A stretch of DNA of 64,000 bases from Pascua guehoae. Taxonomy: Eukaryota; Basidiomycota; Tremellomycetes; Trichosporonales; Trichosporonaceae. The DNA lies in contig BCJX01000009.1 in the NCBI GenBank assembly GCA_001600415.1, positions 600,358 to 664,357 on the forward strand. The letters are read 5' to 3'. This document shows, piece after piece, positions 23,401-37,600 of the stretch. Each line of letters begins with the position of its first letter. The stretch's first letter is position 1. Below the pieces are notes generated by a model. That model did no database searches. It worked only from the letters and a program-made list of their open reading frames with translations, and was not told where the DNA came from. The translations under genes and the position numbers were made by a program.

Positions 23401-26400
23401 CGCTGGGTGCCATACTTGTCGGTTGCCGGCAGGTTGATTTCGTCACAGAAGACGACGAGCCAGCGGCCAATCTGCGTCGGAGCGAGAACCACGCCGTTGG
23501 GTGTCTTGCGGTACTCGCAGTACTGCTCAAACGTCTTGAGAATGAGCTCGGGTGTGGTCGCGCTCGAAAAGTTAAGGCCCACGACCTCGAGGTTGCTGAG
23601 CTTGCGCAGGGCGCTAAACAAGGTCATTGTCTTACCCGAACCGGGGGGACCACAGAGAATGAGCGGCTTGTGCTCTGCGAGCCAGCTGTACAGGACCTCT
23701 TCGTGGCGAATAGTGTCGACCGTGGGGATGACCACATCGGCCGAGGTAATCGAGTGGGTCTCGACCTCAATAGTCGGCACGCGCGATTGCCATGCCACCC
23801 ACTCGGCATTGTTGACGTTGACATCATAGTCGATAAGCGATCCGCCAGGCTGGATAGGCGGCGTCTCGATGCCAGACGTGAGGCGGAGCTGCTCGCCAAG
23901 CTCGGCGCGGATCTCGAGGCGACTGTCACCGACAAACGACCAGATGACATTGAGCAGAAGTCGGCGCTTGACGTAGGCGTCGACCTTGTCGGTGGTAAGA
24001 GGGAAGTCACTGTGTCGGACATTGTACTCGACAATGTTGCGGACCGTCGCCTTGAGCAGCGAAAACAGCGTGTTGATAGCACGTGTGGCTGTAAAGTCCA
24101 TAATGTGCTCCGACTTGTTGGCAAAGTCGAGGGCATTGTGCACCAGACCACCAGGGGCAAAGTGCGGCTCGAGAATGGACACAATGTGGCGCTGCGTCTC
24201 AATCTGGAGGACAGTCGCATCCGCACCATAGTCCAGGGCGTCGTCGTCGCTCGTGCCAATGGGGACAGTGGCGAGCGTGTTGAGCTGGTGACGGCACAGC
24301 ATGTCGACGTCGATAACTTCTTCGCTAAACCAGATCATGCCACAGCGCGAGACAGTCGCCAACGTGGCGTAGCGGAGGTGCTCTACCTCAAACATGACGC
24401 GCACGTTGGGAGGGAGATTGAGACGTTCACCGTTGGGCAAGGTCAAGAGTCGGTTGTCATCAAGGACACTGTTGAGGTTTTCAACCCACTCGGGGTCGAC
24501 GTCGCCGTCAAAGATAATCCAGTGGCGCTTGGCCGTCTCGCCACGGACATTGTCGACAATCTTGCGGAGAATGTGTGTAAACAGACCATCGTTCCATTCA
24601 CGCGTCGTCGGGTCGAGTGTGCCGTACAGCGCCTCCTTGTCAATCGCCTTAGGGTCAATGACATATGACGCGCCCTCGACACCGTCGACACGTTCCAGGG
24701 CAGCCAGCAAGACTTGCCACGCCTGCGACTTGCCCGAGCCCGATGGACCGACCATCATGAGACCGTGTGAAATGTTTTGGATCTGGAACAGCTGAATGAC
24801 CTTGTCCAGCCACGCCTCGCCGACGACAAGACGGCGCTCGGCACAGATCTCGGAAATCTTGGTCTTGAGCTCGCCGAGGTCGACCGGGAGGTACTCGACG
24901 CCAGGGAAGACATCTTCGACGAGCGCGCGGAGGAGAGGGACGTCGTCGGCGACTAGCTTGGGCACAATGGTCTCAGTGACACTCTGGATCATGATTTGCT
25001 GCTCGGCAATGACATCGGACACGTCGTCGTCGTCGGCCGCCCGGAGGTGACGGTCGCGCTTGAGGATACCAGCGCTCGCCAACACAGCCTTGAGTGCACG
25101 GAGACCAAAGTCGTAGTGGGGCTGTGCCGAGAGCTGCTCCGAGCAGAGGTTGAAGAATGGCACAACCTTGGAAGCCAGTACCTCGGCGGTGCGGAAGCCC
25201 TTTGAGAACAAAAGGACCTGGGCAATGAGCTCCTGGTCGGGCCGAGTCATGGCCATGCTGCGGAAAAGCTTCTTGAGATTGTCTGGCAGGTTGGAGCGGC
25301 CGGCGTAGCCAGGGTTCATGGTAATGAAGATGCCGGTACGCGGGTTGATCCGGAGCTTTTTGCCAACGAGTTCCACCTCGACGTCGGGGTTGGACACTGC
25401 GAGCGCAAGACCTTGCTGAATGCTCTGCACCTGCTGCGACACTGCCGAGAGGATGCGCTCCTCGAGACGGTTAAACTCGTCAAAGCAACCCCACGCGCCG
25501 ACCTGGCACAGACCGATGAAGATACGGCCCATGGCTTGGAAGTCGAATGTCTCGTCGCAACAGAAGACGAGCACAAAGCGGCCAAGCTGCACTCCGAGCG
25601 ACTTGACCGACTCGGTCTTGCCGGTACCTGCAGGACCAAAGGGCGAGCCACCAAGTTGGTTGTCGAGGGCCTGTGTGAGGGTGAGGTAGCACCGGTCCGT
25701 GAGGGGTGTCTGGACGAGACGGTCGGGAATGCCGAGGTACTCGTATCCGTATGGGAAAACGGCGTCGGCCATGCGGACCTCGAGGCGCGCAAGTGGGTCG
25801 TCAACAGACTCGTTGAGATAGAAGCGCATGTAGTAGAGCCAGTCAAAGCTGGTGATCGAGTTGACACCGGCGCTAATCAGTTTACGGATGGCGTCACGCT
25901 GGTGGACGAGCTCAGTGATGAGGTGTTCGCACTTGCGGCGCTGGAGCACGGGAATGTCCTGCAGGACAGTGTCCGCGAGAAGGTCGAGCATGCGTGAGAC
26001 GAGATCGAGCGCGCTCTGGAGCTTGCCGCCGGAGAGAGTCATCTCGACGAGCTCGGTCCACGTAATCTGAACGGCGAGAACAACGAGTTGTGCTGGATAC
26101 GCGCCCACCCAGGTGAGCAGGTCGGCCACGTTGACATCCGAGTCGACGCGGAAGATGTCGCGGAGATCCTTGACAGCTTGGGACAGGAGGGTGGCAAGCG
26201 ATAAGCGCATTTCCGATTCAATCTTGGCAAGCCAGTCGTTGATCTTGGGATAATCCTTGAGGATAATGGGCTGGCGGAACGGCACTTCCTCGCCCTCGCG
26301 TGACGCAAACGCAAGCAGCTGGGTCGCCTCGTCGTCAAGTTGGAGCACCGAGATGCCCGCAAACATCTTCTTGAGATGCTTCATGACACGGTGAATGTCC

Positions 26401-29400
26401 TTGCTGTTGCCGATAATCTCGAGCAGGTCTTCATCACCCACAAAGTAGAAGCGCGGGAATGACGAGCGCTCCTTTTCGAGATACTCGCCGAGCGCCTTCT
26501 GAATCTTGGTGAGCAGGTCGGCAAGGCGCTCGAGATTCTTCTGGATGCCCGGAATGTTGAGAACGTCGAGGATGAACGGTGACTTGTAGACCTTCTTCAT
26601 GACGGATAGGAACTCGGCATTGATGTTTTGGAATCGCGAGCTCTCCACGGGGAGCAGGTGCTTGATGTCCGCACTGCCCGAAAAGATGCCTTCAAGATAG
26701 ACCCACTGGCGCTGGACGTCGATCCATACATCAAAGAGCACGTGCACGCGGTTGAGCTTTTCCTCCCACGACGCAGCCTCCTCTTCGAATACACGGTAGT
26801 ATGGCGACATCTTCATCGCCGACAGCGAGTTGAGGTGCTCGCTGCACTTGGTGAACAGGTCGTCCCATCCCTTGATGAGGCGGCACTTGTTCTGGTAGTT
26901 TACCAGCTCGAGCGTGTACGACGTCCAAGTCTCCTTGACCTGGCGGACAAACTCCTCGAGTGCCATTTCGCCCTGTGCCTGAACGACGACCTCCTTGATA
27001 ACGACCTGGTTCTTTTGCAGATCGAGGTCGTACACTTGTCCAAGGGTCATGTTTTGCGTCGGATAGCCCGACGGCAGGCGGAGTGCCTTGTATAGCTTGG
27101 ACCAGTGGCGCTCGCGGAGAGCCTCCGACTTGAGCTCGCCAATGAGAATGTTCGACTTGAGGAGCGCGCGGATCGACTCTTGGACGTATTCGAATGCAGC
27201 GTATTGGCGCATACGGCTGGGCATGTCGCGTGTCGACGACAGGATGCTGTCGAGCTCGTGACGAAGCTTGCGAGGCTGAACCGCAGACCACAGAATCTCA
27301 CGGAGCGAGTTGAGGCGACCCCAGATACCAGTCAGTGCGGTCCACACCGCCTTGAGGTCACGCAGCTCCTCGGTGACGGGAACGAGACGCTCGTCCTTGG
27401 TGTGTTCCAGGTCGAGCGCCTCCTTGGCACGTAAGACGAGGTCGTAGTCGTCGAGAAGGGTGCTGAGACGAGTCTCAAACACGTTGAGCGTGTTGATGGC
27501 CAGGTCCGCCTTGATGTTACCCTGGAGTGGCTTGTTGGTCTCCCAGTCCGAGATGAAGTCGGAAATACGCCCGTCGACGACCTTGTCCTCGGCAACAATC
27601 TTGAGCTGCAGACCAGGAGCCTGCTCCTTGATCGAGTCGTCCTTGCGCTTGAGCAGCTCCCCGAATGCACTCCACTCGCCCTGGATCTGGTCAACGTAGA
27701 GCCAGTCGGACGGGAACGTGTAGCGCTGGCGCTCGAGGGTCTTTTGGCCGTTGGAAAACTGCTCAATCTCTGGACCCCAGACCTGGACCTTGCGCTTGAG
27801 GTCCTGGACAAAAGTGATGAAGGAGACGACTTGGGCCGTCGAGCTGCCCTCAATCGAATGCGTCTCGAGGTCGGTACGCGCCTTGAGAATGGCAGCGTAC
27901 ACTTCCTTCATGGTAGTACCGAGCTTGGAACCATACTTTGTGAGCAGGTCGCGTTGCCACGAGTCGTACTTGGCGTTGACCTTGCTTTGTGCGTTGGCAT
28001 AGTCAATAACGCATACGCCAAAGTCGCGGCGCGTGTCGGTCGTGTCGAAAGTCGAGCGCGCTCGGCGAATGTCCGACAAGAGCTCACCCCACGCAACCAG
28101 CGAGTCGCCCAGACGGTTGTAAACAAACTCGGCTTCGAGGTCCCACAAAGATTGGAACTGGAGCCACTTGTCGACGTAGGCGCTGACCGTCTGGACTTTC
28201 GCCTCAATAAGGGAGAGGGGCTTCTCCAGATGGAGCTCGTTCGACGACGTGAGCAGGCCAATGTAGGTGGTCTCTTCTGGCGTAGCCTCGTCCACCTGGA
28301 GGCTGATTTCGTAACGAGAGCTGCGGATGCGGTTGAGGTTGCACACGGTGCCAAGAGCGGCCTGGAACTGCGAGAGCCATTCCTGACGGGCGAGCTCAAT
28401 GGGCGGGTCGAGGTAGATGACCTGGTTGCGGATACGGACCTCGTGAATGAGGGGCTTGATGGTGAGTTCGGAGAGCTACAGTTAGTGTACATCTTTGGCG
28501 TAATGGCCCACCTTTGCGGCCTCTTCGGCGCTCATTGTCTCGGCATCGCCATCGTCCTCCTTGTCTGCCTTGGTAAACTGGGTGCACCAGCCTTCGATCG
28601 CCTGTACGAGACGGCGGCTGAGGACGGCGTCGATGCGCTCGTTAAGCTTGGCAACCCACGCGTCGAGGTTACTGTAGCCCTCGAGGTTGAGATGGTCAAT
28701 CTGATGTCAGCCACGTTGGAAGAGACCCACTCACGGTTTTCTGGACCTGACCGAGGAGGCTGGAGAACGCCTCCACCTTGTAGTCACTGGTACACAGCTC
28801 CTCGACAATGCGGGAAATGTCGTTGGAAATGTCAATGAGCGCCGCAGCCTTGTCCTGGAGGAGCGAAACGACGCTGGCAAACTCGCGGACGTAGACAAAG
28901 TGGCGACTCTCGCGACCGTCCGCACCGGGAAGGAAGCGGTGAGATTCGTAGGCATTGACGAGGTGGTCCCATTGATAGTTCATGCCCTTTGAAATCATCT
29001 GCTGGGCGTGGTTGCGGTAGCTCGCAAGGAGGATGGCAATGTCGGGGTTTTGGTCGATGAGGTCGAGTGTCTGTGTATAGGTGCGGACAGATTCCATGAG
29101 GCTGACGGCGTGTGGGTACACGCGCTTGGCGTCCTTTGCACGGTGCGTAATCGACAGTGGCACCGGGAAACCCAACCAGATGAGCGACCGTACCTCCTTG
29201 AACAGGGCGACGACCTGAGGGTCAAACTGGACAATGAGCTGTAACTGGCCCTGGGCGTTGGTTGTGGTGCCACGGGTGCGGATAACGTCAAACAACCGGC
29301 CAGATACGGTAAAGTTTGCGCGGCGACCCATCTCGCTGATCCACGCGTCGTAGAGCGGGCGAGTGTCGAGCTTTGCGCGGAACGAGGCGCTCTCCGCCTG

Positions 29401-31380
29401 CAGCCTCTGGCCTTCGGCATAGCTCTCCCATCCGCGGCCGAGGACGTCCTCGACGCGCTTCATGTAGGTTAAGAGCTGGCGCTCAATCTGGCGTGCCCAG
29501 ATGATAGCGCTCGATACCGAGGGGAAGTCGCGAAGCTGCGACATGTGGTATGCCTGCGACTGACGGTAGTTTGTGGTAAACTTTTGGCGCAGCTCGCGAA
29601 TGTCGTCCTTGACAGACTCGATCAGTCGCGTCTGGTACTCTTGGATGGCGCCACGAATCTTGGGCCGAACAAAGAGCGTGTTGAACTTTGAAAAGACGCG
29701 GAACATTTCTTGTGCCGTCTTTGTCGTGGCAAGCTTGTCACGGAGACGCGTAATGATCTGGTTTTCGATGCGTGCCACGCGGTCATTGTACGCGACTTCG
29801 CCAGCATACCAGATCTCGGAGCCCTCGGGCGTGACGTCGAGAACGTCAACGTTCTTGACGCTCTCGTAACTGAGACGGACCTCCTCCTCCATGTCAATGT
29901 CAAAGGGAACGTCGTTGCCAAGACCGTGGAAGCTCCTGGTCGAGCTGGTCATGACACGGAGCTGCTCGTGCGATCGACGGAATGCACGGAGGTACATGAT
30001 ACGCTCCTGCAGTTTGGCGTGCGCGGGGTTGATCTTGATCGAGATGAACTTCTCGGCACGCTTGCGGGACACTTCACGGGCGACATTCGTAAAGTCCTTG
30101 ATGTTTTCGTCCCAGGTGGAAAAGACCTCGGCTGCGAGGCTCATGACGTCTTCAAACTTGCCATAGTCCATGTACATGAGACGCTGACCGCCGAGGACAC
30201 GGAGAAGCTGGTCGTTGAAATCGGACGAAATGGCCTCAACGAGCGGAAGTGTGCGCCGGATGGGGTATGGCGAGAGCTTGAGCTTCTTGTTGATGTGCGC
30301 AAAGATGAGGTAGATGGACTCTTGAATCTTGGTCAGGTCGGTCGCCGCCAAGAGCTCGTCGAGGGGGAAGTCCTTCATGAGCATATTATACTTGTGGACG
30401 AGGTCGCCCGCCTCCTTGATACCGGTATCGGCAATGAACGACACAGTGGCGTGGAAGCGCTTTGCATGCTTGAGGACATCAAGCGCGAGCGTGACCTCGT
30501 CACCCTTGAGCTGCCCCTCGATCCCCTCGAGTGCGTGCTCCATGCTGAGCCAAAAGTTGATCTCTTGTGACGCAGTGCCCGAGCCCACATCGCGCGAGAG
30601 CTTGGTGACGGTCTGAATCTCCTTGATCCACGAATTGACGTCAGCCTGGAGCTTGTTGAGGAAATTCGAGTCTGACACCAGCGCTTGCGGCTCGACCGCG
30701 TCGACTGACACGCGCTGGCCGGCGGCGTGGCACTGGGCGACCGCCTTGCGAATCGCGGGGTGGACCGAGAGATGGACCTCGGGGATCTCGACGTTCTGCT
30801 TAAGGTGGAGAAGGGACAGTTCCAGTTCGGCAAACTTCTTCTTGGTCACGGGAATGCCCATCTGGGCTTCGCCGCCCTTCTTGCCCGCAATGCCCTTTGG
30901 TGCGCCGTCGTTGATGCTTCCTTTGGACGCAATGTACGAGTCAAACCATGGTGCAACACCCCAGTGGACGAGCGAGTGGAGGCCGTCGTACGGGCTCGCC
31001 TGGGCCGTGGGTGTGGAGATGACCGTGCCCGGACCGGACGGCGTGCTGTCACCCACCAGCATCGGTGGCGGGGCGGCCCCAGAAGACAGTTGCACAAAGT
31101 GCAGCTGCGACCCAATGGGGCTGAGCGAGTCGAGCATGGGCGACGACTTGATCAGCGCGAGCGTAGAGAGCACATTGGGCGAGTGTGGTGGTGTCGGTGG
31201 GAGGTGGAGGCGATACGTGACTCGCATCACCTGGTGGTCGTCCTCGTCGACATCGAGATAGCGCTCCTTGGTAATGTACACAACCTGGCACGCATGGTCG
31301 GTCGCAAAGCGGAGCGTCTTCTCTTCAAAGGCGGGGTCGTCAAAGATGCCGTGCTCAATATCCTGGCGGGTCGCCGCCAT
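17451..31380 (-). CDS. DYN1: Cytoplasmic dynein heavy chain
   Basis: Minus-end-directed microtubule motor for nuclear positioning and organelle transport. Predicted 4571 aa. Exons (minus strand): 31380-28735, 28700-28512, 28475-21898, 21858-18270, 18215-17762, 17710-17451. The N-terminal third is the tail. P-loops mark AAA1 ([10 protein letters not shown], about residue 1890), AAA2 (GPSGSGKS, about 2190), AAA3 (GPPGSGKT, about 2555) and AAA4 (GVSGGGKT, about 2895). The stalk coiled coil starts at [20 protein letters not shown] and is followed by AAA5, AAA6 and a C-terminal domain ending ERGVCVTAV. The last two introns (18216-18269, 54 nt; 17711-17761, 51 nt) are multiples of three without stops. 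They were removed because the joins LPE-TLST and IIEG-LKLHG restore family sequence. All four P-loops are intact. Confidence 0.97.
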
Positions 31381-31888
31381 TACTGCATTGTCAGCATCTC
31401 AGTAGTGGGAGTGCGCACGGACCTGGTGGGAGCAGCATGGCTAGATATGATCTGAAGGCGCCTGGGTCAAAGCCCAGCCCCGAGGGCGAGAATGAGGCCT
31501 CGCCCTCGATTGGCGGGGGTGAGGCCATGGTGGGGGCGAGTTGGAGAGGAGGGAGGGACGGGGGAAAAGATGAGTAGGAAGGTGCAAAGTTGGAAGGACG
31601 GAGGAAGAGATTCAGAAGGTTCTCTTTGGGCTCGTTGGATTTCGTGACAACGGGCCCACCGGGTGGGTTGTGACGCGTTTCGCGTTGGTCCCTGAAACTC
31701 GACGTGGGTGGTGGCAACAACAATAATTTGATTCCGTCAGTAACTTCACAACGACGCGTGCGACGCTCCGCTGGCATGGGCCTTCCCCTTCTGCCGCTTC
31801 CACAGCTCGCAAAGCACGAGCAACTGGCTACTGCGCCTGCAACTGCTTCTTCGGTACTGGTACTGGTGCTACTCTACATGCATGTGTT
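31381..31888. other. Dynein upstream region / SLY1 3' flank
   Basis: Tandem minus-strand arrangement, so this holds the dynein promoter and 5' UTR. A perfect 9-bp hairpin, GAGGGCGAG-AATGAGGC-CTCGCCCTC, lies at about 31487-31512, roughly 110-130 nt upstream of the dynein start codon. No separate gene was seen. Confidence 0.5.
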
Positions 31889-34234
31889 CTAGTTTGATCC
31901 CAGGTCCGCCAGCGCCTTGACAAACGCGGATGGGTTGAGAATTTCTGTACTACCATACGTAATCTTCTTACCGCCGCCACCGCCCTCACGCTGGCTACGC
32001 CCAGCCCACTCCTGGAGGTTCGAGTACTCAACGTAGCCGCCTCCGCCCACGACAAACACCACAGCCTCCTGGTACTGGCCACGGGCCGCACGAGACTGGC
32101 CAGCACTACGCGAACGCGTTGCCCGGGGGTCGAACAGGAGGTAGTCATCCGTGTCGCTGACTGCCTGAGTTGCGGCACTGGTGTGGTCCATCAGCGCACC
32201 GACGAGACGCGTGATGGTGAGCTCTTTGCGAGCGGGAAGGAAGTTTTTGACGCCAGAAATCAGATTGTCCAGGCCGACCCCAGAAATACCACCATCACGC
32301 AAACGGTCCGTGATCTGTATGTAAGCCACAATCCAGCACAGCCCTTCTGCACTCTGGTGAACTCACGCGGTTGCCGAGTGCGCTAAAGCCCTTGGTCCAC
32401 TCGCCACCTGCGCTCTGCGTCTGTTGTGCCGCAACCGTCGGCTGTGTCGCCATCATGGTCATGCGAGTAATCTCGCGGACCTTTTTAACATACTCGAGCG
32501 CTGCAACGTTGGCGCCCGCCTCCTTGAGGAGGTTGGCAATCTCGTTCAGGGCCTCCTTGGGCATGGCGTTGTCGGGCACCGAGAGATAGTAGATAATGGC
32601 GAGACGCAGCTGGTCATCGGCGGTTGGGTGGGCGACCTGGCCGGGCTCATCGGTCTGGCCCTTCATGGCGGCAATAACGGCAGCCTTCGTCTGACGGGTC
32701 GCACCTTCCTCTACTTGGAAGAGATTGTCGAGACTGCGTTCCTTGATGGCCTGGAGCAGTGCCGTGGCAATGTTCATGTGCGTGTCAAGTGTGTGTTTCC
32801 GCGCCGTCAGTTCAGGGAGTGCCGTGATGGCCGTCTTGAGGTTGGCAGCGTTGGACGAAAAGTCACTGGCGGTTAGCAGAGAACATGTGTATAGTGACCT
32901 ACATTTGCGACACGTCGTTAACGTCGCTGACACCCGTCGAGCGCGTGATCTCTGCTGCGTCCACCTTGTACCGGTTAAGCTCGGCGTCAATGTCCTCGGC
33001 AACCTGTGGGAACGGGTTGCCGGCGTTCTTGGCCCAGAAGAAGTCGTTCGAGTCAATGTCGTAAGACTTCTTCTGTAAGCGACCGTTTTCGGGCGACTCG
33101 ACAGTGACGCGGTTGAGCTTCATGTCGAGGACATCGTGGACGAGCGCCTGGTAGGTCCACGAGTGAGAGAGCATGGGGATCAAGTCGACGTTGCGATCCA
33201 AGATGACAAGGACTGTGGGTGAGTGCTGAACCGGGATGCCATGGCCGCACTCACGTGGCCGCTGGAGGCTGTCGGCGCCAAACGCGCCGCCTCCTCGTTG
33301 AGACGTTGTCGATGAAATGTGATCGCGCAGCTTGGCATCGAGCTTGCGCGCCACCATTTCGGCAGCGTTACCGCGTGGGGCGCGGATGACGGGGACAATA
33401 CCTGTTGTCAATAATTGATTATGCCTGCGCACTCACCCATTGTGACAATTGTACTAAACAGCCCCTTGGCGACACGCTCCACCTCCTCTTCAATTTCTAC
33501 CTCGCCAGCCTTGGGATCGTTGAGCACGACATAGCTCGGCTTGCCCTCAATCTCCTTCTCAGGCTTGTTCGCCCTCCTGGACGCCCCGTTTGCCTCGGCA
33601 ACGACCTCGCGTCGCGGCAGAAGTGAGAAGAGGTTGGGCGAGGGCACGAGAAAGTCAAGGAATTGATCGTGGACCGATGCGATGAGTTGGCCACTCTGTC
33701 CCGTGGGGTCGTTGGCGAGGATAAGCGACGCGAGCTCCTCGAGAAGCGAGCGGGGCAACGCCGAGGTGAACGAGAGATGGTAGGAAGAGTAGAGTGGGGG
33801 GTTGAGGTCCTGCAAGTTCAGCTTTATACCCAAGCGTCACACTCACCTCTGCAATGCGGCGAATGTTGGCCAGCGTTGGCGAGACAAAGTATACTGCAGG
33901 TACGTCCTGCAGTGGCGGCCTAGGCGTGTGAAGTTGCCTGATTGTTAGTTATCGAAAGTGCTGTCCTGCCTCACATGTGCAGTGTCACACCCTGCTCGCG
34001 CAGGTCCTGCACACGCAGGGTCGTGGCAAGAATGTCCTTGCTCAGGTCATCGAGAATAAGGACCTTCCACACCAGTGGAGCCTGGGTACCTTCCCCAGCC
34101 AACGCAGACGGCGTGCCGGGACGCGGAAACGGTCCAGTACCTGCAGTCGCAGAGGTGGACGATGGCGCCTGATTGAGGTTGAGAAGTGTGAGGAGCGCGT
34201 CCGTCTGCGCCTGGAGAAGCGTGGGTCGCGACAT
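31889..34234 (-). CDS. SLY1: Sec1/Munc18-family protein SLY1 (ER-Golgi SNARE regulator)
   Basis: Binds the syntaxin Sed5/Ufe1 class of SNAREs and promotes ER-to-Golgi and intra-Golgi fusion. Seven exons (minus strand): 34234-33975, 33937-33847, 33809-33437, 33401-33255, 33212-32903, 32865-32367, 32314-31889, summing to 701 aa. Evidence: [17 protein letters not shown] at the start, [10 protein letters not shown], the SM-family core [36 protein letters not shown], and the near-C-terminal [10 protein letters not shown], a sequence I associate with SLY1 rather than VPS33, VPS45 or SEC1. A Gly-rich EGGGGG insert precedes that motif. It shares a divergent upstream region of about 465 bp with the Pol III subunit gene. 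Confidence 0.93.
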
Positions 34235-34699
34235 CGTGGCGAATCCGTACTTGTCAAGAGCTCGATAGCTCTGTTTGTTGTTGGGCGTAGGTGTAGGAAC
34301 AAGTGGATGATGGAAGCGACACGAGTGTCGATGTGTTCGAACACTCTGTTGGCTACTTGGTTCCAGCAATGCCGGCCGTCATGCTGTGTGGTGCTGTCGT
34401 GTGGTGGTGGCAACTGATACCACGTGGATGGACCCTGAATGGTATGGACGAATTTGGTTCCGCCCGTGAATTGGAACGAGGATTTCTGATGAAACCACCT
34501 CGAACTCGTTCGAACTTGCACTTCTGCCCGACTCGACGAGCACCGCTTACTCGCCACCCACTGCATTGCGCTCATTGTCGACGAGGATCAACCACAAGGA
34601 AAATCACATTCAAAAGGAGTCTTGTTTGCGCTCCAGGCTGCCACTCTTTGGCGCTCCTTTAACCACCTATATCCCGTTTGAACCCCGCCGTCGGCCGAC
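34235..34699. other. Divergent promoter region, SLY1 and RPC1
   Basis: Two essential genes are transcribed away from each other across 465 bp. A TATA-like CCACCTATATCCC lies at about 34662-34674, only 26-38 nt before the RPC1 start codon. Nothing else was recognised. Confidence 0.5.
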
Positions 34700-37600
34700 A
34701 TGAACCTCGAAGAGGTTGTTGACCACAACGAAAAGCAATATGTGTCGCAAGATGCCCCCAGGCGCATGTGAGTAGCTCTTGGCTGAATGCAAACGGATGC
34801 TGATCTTGCAGAAAGCACATCCAGTTCCAGCCTTTCTCGCCCAAGGACATTGTCCGCGTGTCCGAGGTCGAGGTCACCATCCCCGAGCTGTACAAGAACC
34901 ATGAGGATGGGTCGCGTACAACGGCGCCTGGGGGTCCTTTGGACGCGCGAATGGTGAGATATTTTTTGTGTACGGACTTGCTGACAAGCAGGGACCAAAC
35001 GAGAAGGGTGGCTCTTGCCCGACGTGTCACCAGGACCACACGCACTGTGTCGGCCACTATGGCTACGTTAAGCTTGCGCTCCCGGTCTTTCACATTGGCT
35101 ACTTTCGCCCGACCATCAATATGCTTTCGTGCATCTGCAAGGTGAGTTATCGTATCCGCATGCGTAGCTAACGTTCAGTCGTGCGCGCGCGTCCTCCTCC
35201 CTCTTGATGAGCGGGCAGCGTACCTGAAGCGCTTCCGCCGCCCCAGGCTGGAAATGCTGCAACGACAGAGCGCGTCCAAGGGCGTGCTGGCGGCCTGTAA
35301 GAAGCAAACGACGTGCCCGTACTGCTTTTCTCCCAACGGCATTGTCAAGAAGTCGGGCACGCTCAAGATTTCACACGAACCGTTCCGTTCCACCAAGAAT
35401 GCAGAGGCCAAGCAAGAATGGCTCAGCAACTTCAAGGCCGCCATTTCCGAGCAGGGGGCGATTGCGGCGCACCTGCAACGATCGGTCGAGGACCTCAACC
35501 CGCTCAAGGTGCTCGAGCTGTTTAGGCGTGTGACGGCGGAAGATTGCGAGCTGCTCTCCCTCCACCCCGAGATTGGACGACCAGAAGACTATCTGTGGAC
35601 GTACATTTCCGTCCCGCCGCCGTGTATCCGCCCCTCGGTTGCCTCGGAGGCTGGCAACAATGAAGACGACCTGACTGCCAAGCTTGTCGAGATTGTCAAC
35701 CAGAACCGCATGCTCCAGGCTATCATGGAAAAGGGCCAGGGCTTGGCGATGACGCTTGCCAACTGGGACGCATTGAGCCAGATGATTGCACTGTATATCA
35801 ACTCGACGACGCCAGGTATCAACACGAGCGGCAGCAAACCCATCCGAGGTTTGGTCCAGCGTCTCAAGGGCAAGCAGGGCCGTTTCCGTGGAAACTTGTC
35901 GGGCAAGCGTGTCGACTTTTCTGGCCGTACCGTTATTGGCCCCGACCCAAACCTACGTATCGACGAGGTTGCTGTGCCCGAAAAGATTGCTGTAAAGCTT
36001 TCGTACCCGGAGCGTGTGACCGACTACAACATGGAGGCGATGCGCAAAGCTGTTGTGAACGGTTCCAAGATGCACCCTGGTGCCAACGTCATCGAGACCG
36101 GCCGCGGGCCGTACCCCCGTCGATCACTACAGCCGATCAAGGACATTGAGCGCCGAAAGGAGATGGCTCGTAACCTGCGCGTGGGAGATATCGTCCACCG
36201 TCACGTCCGCGATGGAGAGTGAGTACCAGCAATGGGGCCAGCCTCGCTGACATTAGCATCGTTCTCTTCAACCGTCAGCCCAGTCTACACAAGATTTCGA
36301 TCATGTGTCACCGCGTCCGTGTCCGTCCTTGGCGCACATTCCGTCTCAACGAGTGTGTCTGCAACCCTTACAATGCAGACTTTGACGGTGACGAGATGAA
36401 CTTGCGTAAGTCGACGGCAAACAGACTTTTTAGCTGACTTCAGACGTCCCCCAGACGGAGGAAGCGCGTACCGAGGCGCTCGAGCTCATGTCGGTCAAGA
36501 AAAACCTCGTCACGCCTCGTAACGGAGAACCCATTGTTGCTGCCATCCAAGACTTTATTACCGCCTCATACCTCTTGTCACGACGAGACCGCCTCCTCAA
36601 CCGACAGCAGTTTACCCAGATTTGCTCATACCTTGGCGACGGCAACCTCGAAATCGACCTTCCACCTCCTGTCATTTGGAAGCCCGAAAGACTATGGACT
36701 GGCAAGCAGGTATACAATCTTCTCATGCGACCCAACAAGAAATCGAAAGTGTTTATCAACCTCGAGGCCAAGTGTCGTACACTTGTTGAACCGCGCAAGG
36801 AGGACCGCTTCTTCCTTGACATGGCACCAAACGACGGATATCTCGTGATTCAGAACAGTGAAATCATGTGCGGCGTGTTTGACAAGAATACGGTCGGTGA
36901 CGGCAAGAAGAATTCAGTGTTTGGTGTCATGCTGCGCGACTATGGACCCAACGAGGCTGCCATTGCCATGACCAGGTTGGCCAAGTTGTCGGCCCGCTGG
37001 CTGGCCAACCAGGGCTTTTCGCTCGGTATCAACGACGTTATCCCAGGACCCATGCTGTCGGACGGCAAGGACGGTCTCGTCGAGACGGCATACGACCAGT
37101 GCGAGGAGTTTATCGACCTTGCAAAGCGCGGCAAGCTCCAGAATGCGCCAGGCTGTGACCAGGAAGCGACTCTGGAGCAAAAGATTTCGGGCACGCTGTC
37201 CAAGGTCCGTGACGCGGTCGGTGAAATCTGTATGAGGGAGTTGAGTCGCCACAATGCTCCGCTTATCATGGCCACCTGTGGTTCAAAGGGTACGTCTATA
37301 AGCCTCTGCTTGACGCTCACATACAGGCTCCAAGATTAACGTTGCGCAAATGGTTGCATGTGTCGGCCAGCAGATTATCGCAGGTAGCCGTGTTCCAAAC
37401 GGTTTCCAGGACCGCTCGTTGCCGCACTTCCGTAAAAAGAGCAAGAACCCTCCTTCCAAGGGTTTCGTGCGCAACAGTTTCTTTTCCGGTCTTACGCCAC
37501 CCGAGTTCTTGTTCCACGCCATTTCGGGTCGTGAAGGTCTTGTCGACACGGCCGTCAAGACGGCCGAGACGGGTTACATGGCGCGTCGTCTGATGAAGGC

